64,000 nt of DNA from Aspidapion aeneum (lineage: Eukaryota; Arthropoda; Insecta; Coleoptera; Brentidae). The notes below the pieces were generated by a model. The model was given only the letters and a program-made list of their open reading frames with translations, ran no database searches and had not been told where the DNA came from. The stretch covers positions 7,596,931 to 7,660,930 of the forward strand of contig OY755047.1 of assembly GCA_963576565.1 (NCBI GenBank), given 5' to 3'. The number at the start of each line of letters is the position of its first letter. Within the stretch, counting starts at the first letter, position 1. The translations under genes and the position numbers were made by a program. Of the stretch, positions 44,501 to 56,500 are shown one piece after another.

Positions 44501-47500
44501 TTGATAAGATTGGAACAGACTGTAAAGAACCAGAAAAAAGAATACTAAAAGCAAAAAAGGTTATTGGATGTCTTAACAGTATTTTATGGAGCAGAGAGAT
44601 AAATAAGAATGTAAAATTTAAAATATATGAAACAATGATAAAAAACACTCTGTTGTATGGAATAGAGATTTGTTGCGTAACAGAAAAATACAAAGCAAAA
44701 ATGGAAAGTGTCAAAATGGATGCAATGAGAAGATGAATGAGATTATCCAAAACAGATTATATAAGAAATGAGATCATAAAAGAAAGGATGGGAATCGAGG
44801 GAATCATAACAGATGACATCACTAAAAGACAACTGATATGGTACTGCCATGTCCAACGGATGAACGACGAAAGATTACCAAAGCAGGTCCTAGAATGACA
44901 ACTAATAGGGCGCAGAAAAAGAGGGCGTTTTAAACTGGAATGGCAACAGTTAATCCAAAGATCAATGAGTCAAAAAAACCTGACAAGATGATTGTCAGGA
45001 TCGAAGGAGGTGGAGAATAGGCGTCGAACAACTTAGAAAAACTTTATAAACTGTTTTTTTTTTGGAAATTTTTTGTTTGAAACTTGTAGACAATGATTGA
45101 GTGGAAACAAAATTTCAGATTTCCATTGTCTTTATTTATTTTTAACACGACGTTTCAGTTAGTAATTATCTCTAATTGTTTTCAAGTGTAAACTGATTTG
45201 TTTGAATGAAAAACTATCCAGTTTTCTTTTTCTGTATACACAGGTGATCCTGAAGTCTTACGCCGCCTAACCTCAAGCGTGTCCTGCGCCCTAGACGAGG
45301 CTGCGGCTGCGTTAACGCGCATGCGCAGCGATAATCAGGGCGCTACCACCCAGGGGGCACAATCCACCACCAGCCAACCAACAGGCAGTCGACCTCAGAC
45401 TCAGGGAGGCAGCACCTCTAACAGTAAGTGTTTATAGTCCTCAGTACACCAATCTATTACCTCACAGGTCCAATGTATGACTAGTTAGCTATGAGGATCA
45501 TATCATAAATAATTTAAAAAAAGTTGCTCTGATTTAAAAAAAATATATATATCTTTGGGTTTTGGATCATTATGAATCTTTTTTCTCTACAACAAGAAGG
45601 AGAAGAGCAAAGTGGGTTTCGTGCAGGCAGATCTTGTAGTGATAATGTTTTTTGTCTTAAACAAGTAATTGAGAAAAGAAGTGCCAGAAATATAGAGATT
45701 CATGTTACCTTTGTGGACTTACAAAAAGCATATGATACTGTTCCAGTGGAAAAATTATGGACAGTAAAACTTATATCAATCATACATATATAAAAGGGAT
45801 AAAAGAACTATACAAAGGGTCAAGAACTAAAATTGAAATTGGAAATCAACTTTCAAAAAAATTCCTTTTAACAAAGGACTTAAGACAGGGATGTTGTATC
45901 TCTCCAACTCTTTTTAAAAATATATATCGCAGTAGCTCTAAAAAACTGGAAACATAAAGTACACGGCATGGGAATACAACTTAACGACCGATTTGCCATA
46001 TACACACTACAGTTTGCTGACGACCAAGTAATTGTCGCTAATGATAAAGAAGATATGGGGTATATGACGAGAAAGTTAATACCAAAAGTGGGGGTTAACA
46101 GTGAATGTGGACAAGACACAGTACTTATGTCTTGGAAACGACTCAAGTGAGTTAGAACTAGACAATGGACAAACAATATCTCCATGCAATGAGTATGTAT
46201 ACTTGGGTGTCACATTTGAGAAGACAGGAACAGACTGTATAGAACTGGAAAAAAGAGTAGTAAAAGTAACAAAAATTATTGGATGTTTTAACAGTATTTT
46301 ATGAAGAAGAGAGATAAAAAAGAATGTAAAATTTAACATATAAGAAACATAAAATGAAAATTTCCTCTAAAATGATGTATAACACTCAATATTATAGAAA
46401 ATATTTTTTTGTATAGGTACCAACGCTGGGAACCAACAACAGTCCTCAGGCAGCAAAACTTCTTTGGTAGAAGCCTGTACCGACGGCGACGTTGGAACTG
46501 TCAGAAAGCTTTTGACAGAAGGCCGTTCTGTGCACGAGACCAGCGAGGAGGGCGAGAGTTTGCTTAGCTTGGCTTGCAGTGCCGGCTATTTCGAATTAGC
46601 ACAGGTAAAAAACCTTTTTATCCTACGACCGTGCGAAAAATTGCATTTTCCACACTATTTTCATTGTGGAAAATTCAAATTTTTGAAACTAGATATTTTA
46701 CAAACAAAAGCATCAGTTGTATTTTTGGGCCATCAAGATGTGAAAAAACCGCAGAGTGGTTTAAGATTCAGAAAAACGTAATTTAATATATCAAAAATCA
46801 CAATTTAGTGGACACCCAAAAATCTTAAAAATTATCAATCAATCAACTATGAATACTTCATTATTGCTTTTATTATGTACTTAGAAACTAGACAATGGAC
46901 AAAAAATATCTCCATGTCATGAGTATGTATACTTGGTGACACTTATGATAAGACAGGAACAGACTGTAAAGAACTAGAAAAAATAATAATAAAAGCAGAA
47001 AAGGTTATGGGATGTCCTAACAGTATTTTGTGGAGCTGAGAGATAAAAAATAATGTAAAATTTAACATATAGATAGATAGATATTTATTTAATTCCGAGC
47101 ACCACAATTACAGTAGAAAGGAATAAGTCAAGAAAAAAAAACCATAAATATTTAAAATTACGTAAAAAAAGGTAAATTGCATTTAAATATAACCTAATAA
47201 AAAGATAAATATAAAAACATTAAAAACACAATAATGCAATACAATATAGACAATTAAATTAGCACTAAAAAAAAATAAATAAAACAACACAAAAAAGTTA
47301 CAAAAAAGGTACACTTGCGACTCCATCCCAAATATTAGCAAGCACATTAAAAAATTATTATTTTGTATACATATATTTGTTAAATAGGTTAGTTAAGCAT
47401 ATCCAAAAACTCTGAGGTAGATTAAAATGCATTTAGACATAAAAACTGTTTTACCTGTTTTTTAAATTTTCTGTCTGATAATTCTTTTAAGTGCCTGGGA

Positions 47501-50500
47501 AGAGGGTTGTACAAGCGGAGACCTGCAAATACAGGGGAGTTTTAAAGTATTCATGGTTGTGTCGCTGAATACAGAAATTATTGCGATTTCTAGTGGAATA
47601 CTCATGATAAGCTGCATTTAACACAAACTTGGATTTATTTTTGTGAATATATGTTAAAGTTTTAAGCAGGTAAATGGACACTACAGTCAAAATTTTATAT
47701 TTTTTAAAACAGTGGTGAAAAGCACGCTGTTGTATGTAATAGAGACTTGTCGCGTAACAGAAAAATACAAAACAAAAAGGGAAAGTTTTCAAATGGATGC
47801 AATAAGAAGATCAATGAGAACATCTAGAACAGATCATATAAGAAATGAGATCATAAAAGAAAGAATGGGAATCGAGGACAGCATAACGGATGACATCACT
47901 AAAAGACAACTGATATGGTATGACCATGTACAACGGATGAACGACGAAAGATTACCAAAGCAGGTCCTGGAATGGCAACCAATAGGGCGCAGAAAAGAGG
48001 GCGTCCTAAACTAGAATGGCAACAGTCAATCCAAAGATCAATGAGTCAAAAAACCTGACAGAAGATGATTGTCAGGATCAAAGGAGGTGGAGAATATGCA
48101 TCAGACAATGTAGAAAAACGTTCTAAACTGACATAGTAGTAGACATACTTAGTACTGAATAATTTTCATTTGAAGAGTCTTGGTTTATTTAATGTTAAAT
48201 ATTATTGTTTTTGGTCACTTCTGACAAAAAAAAATTCTTCTTCCAGGTACTTCTTGCCATGCACGCGAACGTAGAAGACAGGGGCATCAAAGGGGAGTGT
48301 ACCCCCCTAATGGAAGCTGCCTCTGCCGGTCACCTCGACATCGTGAAGCTCCTAGTTCACCATGGAGCGGATGTCAACGCCCAGTCTACCTCAGGTAAGT
48401 AGTGGAAAGCCATTATGTTCTTTTTCTTCTTCAGGTGGTAACTATTAGTGTGTAGATGTACAGGGTGATTTTTGTTGGTTTTAGGTATTTCTAGCCAAGA
48501 TACACAAAAACGAGTGGACATGTCCTGGGCTCGATTTTCGAGACGTCTTCAAATATCAAAACCGCTTCTTGATAAACCTCGTAGTTTTTTAGCTACAAGG
48601 GAATTTTTAAACGTCTGCATATCTGGAGGTGGCCTATAACTTTTTTACGAGGGGTGAACAGCTCTCACAATCGGTGTACACATTTCTGACAATCTGTTCA
48701 CAATCCTTCACAATCTTTACACAATCCCTCCCAATCACCCACAATCTCTCACAATCTTACCACAATCTTACCACAATCCCTCACAATCTTTACACAATCC
48801 TTCACGATCTTAGCAAAAGATTTTACACATTTTGGGGTTCCCTCACAATCTTAGCAAAAGATTGTGGATTTTCGCAATCGGCGTACACATTTTGGGGTCA
48901 GCTGGTCACCCCTCGGTTATTAAGCAGCAGGGCCGGTAACGGTAAATGAAGAGGGCGGTAAAGGAAACTAGACATGACGACCTTTTGTTTTTTTTTTGGT
49001 CGCAAGAATTTTTGATGGGACAGTGCCCACCCCGCCCCTAAAAGCGCGCTACGCCGCTGCACAGTCCTCCACCATCCCTCACAATCCTTCACAATCCCTC
49101 CCAATCACACACAATCTCTCACAATCCTTCACAATCTTACCACAATCCTTCACAATCTTACCACAATCTTGCCACAATCCCTCACAATCTTAGCAAAAGA
49201 TTGTGGATTTTCACAATCGGTGTACACATTTTGGGTTAGCTGTTCACCCCTCGCTTTTTTTTTGAAAATTTTATTTTGGTGTAAAATGCTTTTTTACAGG
49301 TGTTTTTTATGGAGAATCCAACTGTCAAACTAAATTTTATTTGTCACTTTTAGTTTTTGAGATATTACAAAAAGTTTAGATTTTATTACAGAATGACCCA
49401 TTTTTTGTTTTATTTTTCATGGACTTACATTTTAGTTCTCCAAACGAAAATTCTTAAATATCTTGAAAACTGTGTAACAAACTGTCATTTATGACATATC
49501 GTTAAACAGAAAATTTGATGTAGAATTCAAAACAAAAACAAAAAATAAGTCATTCCATAAGAAAATTTAAACTTTTTGTATTATCTCAAAAACTAAAAGT
49601 GACAGATAAAATTTAGTTTGACAGCTGGATTCTCCATAAAAAACCCTGTGAAAAAGCATCTTACACCAAAATGAAATTTTCATAAATAAAAAAGTTATAG
49701 GCCAACTCCATAAATGCAGACTTTTCAAAATCCCCTTGTAGCTAAAAAACTAGAAGGTTTATCAAGAAGCAGTATTGATATTTGAAGACGTCTTGAAAAT
49801 CGATCCTAGGACATGTCCACTCGTTTTTGTGTATCTTGGCTAGAAATACCTAAAACCAGCAAAAAACATCGAATTTGGCCCACCCTGTACAGCGTGTCCC
49901 ATTTTCGATGGGATTAAATGGGAAACTCGGTTATTATTAAAGATATCGATTTTCTGATTGCACCTTACCGTTCTCTTTTTTTGAGCCCTTAAAAATGGTG
50001 CAATCAGATTTTTGCTATACCCTGTGGTTTCGCTAATACAGGGAGTTTTTAAAAAAATTGCATTTTAAGTAATTCCTTGTATCTCGCTTATTTTGCAAAA
50101 TATTTTTATTCTGTAAAAACCTTTCTATGGCAACTTTTTTAGAGCAAAATAATGACGTTGTCAATTTTTTAAAATATTGTTTAGTTTTTGAGATATGGTG
50201 TTTATAATAAAAAAATTAAATACGGACCTGGATTTTTTTTATTACTGTTTTGATTGGTTCCATGCTATTATTACCTTAAAATGATAAAACTTTAATATTT
50301 TTTTGATTTAAGGTTAAAAAAAACTATTTAATATTTGAAAAAAAATTATAGTCCGAACCTGGAAATTTCCAACGTAGTTATAAATTAAAAATTGCAAGAC
50401 ACACTAGTTGAACGATTTTTAGTATATCTGTTTTGAAATGATAATTAAAAGATTTATAAATAAAGTAAAAAACGTTAAAAAGTTACAAAAATAATATCAT

Positions 50501-53500
50501 ACTAATTATTTGATAACCGAACAGCAGGTCGTGAAATTTACAAAACAAAAGCGTGGAATTGACATTGTAATTTGACACTTGTCATTTTTGTGCATGGCTT
50601 ACAATTATTTTAAACTGGCTAAAAATGTGATATGTTTGACTGCTTCATTCAAGCAACAAAATCCCAATGTTTAAATGGCAGAAATATTTTTATGCAAAAT
50701 GCGTTAAAAAAAATTACTCAAAAATGCCAACAATGTCTTAAACATAATGGCAATCAGAAAAATTAGTTATTTTTTGTATTTTTCGTAGACTTTGTTTCAA
50801 ATAAATCTGTAAATTAACGTAAAACCATTTTAATATGCTAAGTATCAAAATAGTTAAACTAAAAATTGTTTAACTAGCAATTTTTAATTTATATTTATGT
50901 TGGAAATATCCAAGTTCGGACTAATTTGTTTTTTAATATTAAATATTTTTTTTTACCTTAAAACAAAAATTTTTAAAATTTTTATTGTTTTATGATAATA
51001 CTAGCATGAAACCAATCAAAATAGTAATAAAAAAAATCCAGGTCCGTATTTAATTTTTTTATGATAAATACCATATCTCAAAAACTAAACAATATTTCAA
51101 AAAGTTGACAACGTCATTATTTTCTTCTAAAAAAGTTGCCATGAAAAGGTTTTTACAGAATAAAAATATCTTGCAAAATAAGCGAGATAGAAGGGATTAT
51201 TAAAAATACAATTTTTTCAAAAACTACGCCATTTTTAGGGCTGAAAAAAAGAGCACGGTAAGATGCAATCAGAAAATCAATATCTTTAATAATAACCGAG
51301 TTTCCCATTTAATCCCATCGAATTTGGCCCACCCTGTACAGATATTTCTCTTTTTTTTTTCAATTTATCGTTTTATATATTGTTTTTTCAAATTATAATT
51401 TTTTTTGTTTAGGTAACACTCCCTTAATGTACGCCTGCGCCGGCGGTCACACCGAAGTGGTCAAGTTCCTTCTAGAAAACGGCGCCAATGTCGAAGACCA
51501 CAACGAGAACGGCCACACCCCCCTGATGGAGGCGGCGTCCGCGGGTCACGTGGGCTTAGCCAAGATCCTCCTCCAACACGGGGCGGGCATCAACACTCAT
51601 TCCAACGAGTTTAAGGAGTCTGCCTTGACCTTGGCGTGCTACAAAGGTAAGTTCTGTGTTTTATTGTTCCTCTGCCCTAGAAACACATATCCTGGTTATA
51701 GCTAGATGGGTTTTTACACTTTCCTGATGGGGCGGAGTCTTGTGGTCACGTTACCTTGACCAAGATCCTCCTCCAACACGGGGCGGGCATCAACACTCAT
51801 TCCAACGAGTTTAAGGAGTCTGCCTTGACCTTGGCGTGCTACAAAGGTAAGTTCTTTGTTTTATTGTTCCTCTACCCTTGAAGAACATATCCTGGTTATA
51901 GCTAGAAGGGTTTTTACACTTTCCTGATGGGGCGGAGTCTTGTGGTCACGTTACCTTGACCAAGATCCTGCTCCAACACGGGATAAGGCATTAACATTCA
52001 TTCCAACGAGTTTAAGGAGTCTGCTTTGACCTTGGCGTGCTACAAAGGTAAGTTCTTGTTTTATTGTTCCTCTGCCCTTGAAAAACAAATCCTGGTTATA
52101 GCTAGATGGGCTTTTACACTTTCCTGATGGGGCGGAGTCTTGTGGTCACGTTACTTTGACCAAGATCCTCCTCCAACACGGGATAAGGCATTAACATTCA
52201 TTGTAATGAGTTTAAGGAGTTCGCCTTGACCTTGGCGTGCTACAAAGGTAAGTTCTTTGTTTTATTGTTCCTCTACCCTTGAAAAACATATCCTGGTTAT
52301 AGCTAGATGGGTTTTTACACTTTCCTGATGGGGCGGAGTCTTGTGGTCACGTTACCTTGACCAAGATCCTCCTCCAACACGGGATAAGGCATTAACATTC
52401 ATTGTAACGAGTTTAAGGAGTTCGCCTTGACCTTGGCGTGCTACAAAGGTAAGTTCTTTGTTTTATTGTTCCTCTACCCTTGAAAAACATATCCTGGTTA
52501 TAGCTAGATGGGTTTTTACACTTTCCTGATGGGGCGGAGTCTTGTGGTCACGTTACCTTGACCAAGATCCTCCTCCAACACGGGGCGGGCATCAACACTC
52601 ATTCCAACGAGTTTAAGGAGTCTGCCTTGACCTTGGCGTGCTACAAAGGTAAGTTCTTGTTTTATTGATCCTCTGCCCTAGAAAAACATATCCTGGTTAT
52701 AGCTAGATGGGTTTTTACACTTTCTTGATGGGGCGGAGTCTTGTGGTCACGTTACCTTGACCAAGATCCTCCTCCAACACGGGGCGGGCATCAACACTCA
52801 TTCCAACGAGTTTAAGGAGTCTGCCTTGACCTTGGCGTGCTACAAAGGTAAGTTCTTGTTTTATTGTTCCTCTGCCCTAGAAAAACATATCCTGGTTATA
52901 GCTAGATGGGTTTTTACACTTTCCTGATGGGGCGGAGTCTTGTGGTCACGTTACCTTGACCAAGATCCTCCTCCAACACGGGATAAGGCATTAACATTCA
53001 TTGTAATGAGTTTAAGGAGTTCGCCTTGACCTTGGCGTGCTACAGAGATAAGTTCTTTGTTTTATTGTTCCTCTACCCTAGAAAAACATATCCTGGTTAT
53101 AGATAGATGGGTTTTTACACTTTCCTGATGGGGCGCAGTCTTGTGGTCAAGATGGCTTGACGAAGATCCTCTTCCAACACAGGGCAAGCATTAACATTCA
53201 TTCCAATGAGTTTAAGGAGTCCACCTTGACCTTGGCGTGCTACAAAGGAAAATTATTTGTTTTATTGTTCCCCTACCCTGGAAAAATATCTTTCGATGAT
53301 TGCTAGATGTTTTTACACTCTCCTGCTGAAGGCGGCATCCGCGTTTACACTCTCCTGCTGAAGGTGGCGTCCACGGATCACGTGGGCTTGGTGAAGATCT
53401 TTCTCGAACATGGGACAAGCATTAACATTCATTCTAAGGAGTCGGCCTTGACCTTGGCGTGCTACAAAGGTATTTTTTTTGTTTTATTGTTGCCCTACCG

Positions 53501-56500
53501 TAGAAAAATATCTTTCGGTGATAGGTAGATAGTTTGTCCAAAGATCCCTGATGGTGGCGGAGTCTTAGTGTCGCGTGGGATTAGCCGAGGTCCTCCTTCA
53601 ACACGTGGAAGGCATCAACACTCATTCCAACGAGTTTAAGGAGTTCACCTTGATTCAGGCTTGTTACAAAGGTGAAATATTTGTTTTATTGTTTTCCCAT
53701 CTTAGAAAAATATATTTTGGTGATGGCTGGGTAGTTTTTACTCTCTTCTGATGGGGGCGGAGTCTTAGGGTAACGTGGGCTTGGCCGAGAACCTCCTCCA
53801 ACACAGGGCAAGCATTAACACTCATTCCAACGAGTTTAAGGAGTCTGCTTTGACCTTGGCATGCTACAAAGGTAAGTTCTGTGTTTTATTGTTCCTCTGC
53901 CCTAGAAACATATCCTGGTTATAGCTAGATGGGTTTTTACACTTTCCTGATGGGGCGGAGTCTTGTGGTCACGTTACCTTGACCAAGATCCTCCTCCAAC
54001 ACGGGATAAGGCATTAACATTCATTCCAACGAGTTTAAGGAGTCTGCTTTGACCTTGGCGTGCTACAAAGGTAAGTTCTTGTTTTATTGTTCCTCTGCCC
54101 TAGAAAAACATATCCTGGTTATAGCTAGATGGGTTTTTACACTTTCCTGATGGGGCGGAGTCTTGTGGTCACGTTACCTTGACCAAGATCCTCCTCCAAC
54201 ACGGGATAAGGCATTAACATTCATTGTAATGAGTTTAAGGAGTTCGCCTTGACCTTGGCGTGCTACAAAGGTAAGTTCTGTGTTTTATTGTTCCTCTGCC
54301 CTAGAAACACATCCTGGTTATAGCTAGATGGGTTTTTACACTTTCCTGATGGGGCGGAGTCTTGTGGTCACATTACCTTAACCAAGATTCTCCTCCAACA
54401 CGGGATAAGGCATTAACATTCATTGTAATGAGTTTAAGGAGTTCGCCTTGACCTTGGCGTGCTACAAAGGTAAGTTCTGTGTTTTATTGTTCCTCTGCCC
54501 TAGAAACACATATCCTGGTTATAGCTAGATGGGTTTTTACACTTTCCTGATGGGGCGGAGTCTTGTGGTCACATTACCTTAACCAAGATTCTCCTCCAAC
54601 ACGGGATAAGGCATTAACATTCATTGTAATGAGTTTAAGGAGTTCGCCTTGACCTTGGCGTGCTACAAAGGTAAGTTCTGTGTTTTATTGTTCCTCTGCC
54701 CTAGAAACACATATCCTGGTTATAGCTAGATGGGTTTTTACACTTTCCTGATGGGGCGGAGTCTTGTGGTCACATTACCTTAACCAAGATTCTCCTCCAA
54801 CACGGGATAAGGCATTAACATTCATTGTAATGAGTTTAAGGAGTTCGCCTTGACCTTGGCGTGCTACAAAGGTAAGTTCTGTGTTTTATTGTTCCTCTGC
54901 CCTAGAAACTCATATCCTGGTTATAGCTAGATGGGTTTTTACACTTTCCTGATGGGGCGGAGTCTTGTGGTCACGTTACCTTAACCAAGATTCTCCTCCA
55001 ACACGGGGTAAGGCATTAACATTCATTGCAATGAGTTTAAGGAGTTCGCATTGACCTTGGCATGCTACAAAGGTAAGTTCTTTGTTTTATTGTTCCTCTA
55101 CCCTAGAAAAACATATCCTGGTTATAGATAGATGGGTTTTTACACTTTCCTGATGGGGCGCAGTCTTGTGATCAAGATGGCTTGACCAAGATCCTCCTCC
55201 AACACAGGGCAAGCATTAACAGTCATTCCAATGAGTTTCAGGAGTCCACCTTGACCTTGGCGTGCTACAAGGGAAAATTATTTCTTTTATTGTTCCCCTA
55301 CCATGGAAAAATATCTTTCGATGATTGCTAGATGTTTTTATACTCTCCTGCTGAAGGCGGCATCCGCGTTTACACTCTCCTACTGAAGGTGGCGTCTGCA
55401 GATCACGTGAGCTTGGTGAAGATCCTTCTCCAACATGGGACAAGCATTGAATGAACCTTGGCGTGCTATAAAGTTTGTTTATTGCTACAAAGGTATTTTT
55501 TTTTGTTTTATTGCCCTACCGTAGAAAAATACATTTCGGTGAAAGATAGATAGATTGTCCAAAGATCCCTGATGGTGACGGAGTCTTAGTGTCGCGTGGG
55601 CTTAGCCAAGGTCCTTCTTCAACACGAGGGAGGCATCAACACTCATTCGAACGAGTTTAAGGAGTCCACTTTGATCCACGCGTGTTACAAAGGTGAATTA
55701 TTTGTTTTTATACTCTCTTCTGATGGGGGCGGAGTCTAGAGTAACGTGGGCTTGGCTGAGATCCTCCTCCAACACGGGGCGGGCATTAACACTCATTTAA
55801 ACGGGTTTAAGGAGTCTTCCTTGACCTTGGCGTGCTACAAAGGTAAATTTTTTCTTTTATTGTTCCCCTACCGAGAAAAAATATCTTTCGGTGATTGCTA
55901 GATACGTTTTTACACTCTCCTGCTGAAGACGGCGTCCGCGGATTACGTGGGCTTGGCGAAGATCCTCCTCGAACACGGGACAAGCATTAACATTCATTCT
56001 AAGGAGTCCGCCTTGACCTTGGCGTGCTACAAAGTTTGTTTATTGCTACAAAGGTATTTTTTTTTGTTTTATTGTTGCCCTACCCTAGAAAAATATTTTT
56101 CGGTGAAAGGTAGATAGGTTGTCCAAAGGCCCAACATGAGGAAGGCATTAACAATCATTCCAACGAGTTTAGGAAGTCCACCTGGATCCAGGCGTGTTAC
56201 AAAGGTGAATTATTTGTTTTATTGTTCCCCCGTCCATAAAAATATATTTCGGTGATAGCTAGGTAGTTTTTACTCACTTCTGATGGGGCGGAGTCTTAGG
56301 GTAACGTGGGCTTGGTCGAGATCCTCTTTTAACACGTGGCGGGCATTAACACTCATTCCAACGGGTTTAAGGAGTCTTTCTTGGCCTTGGCGTGCTACAA
56401 AGGTAAATTTTTCTTTTATTGTTCTTCTACCGAGGAAAAATATCTTTCGGTGATTGCTATATAGGTTTTTACACTCTCCTGATGGGGGCGGAGTCTGCAG

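Noticed and set aside
48629..49193. Open frames through the second decamer array
   Set aside because: Same repeat artefact as at 17072-17466; overlapping frames on both strands.
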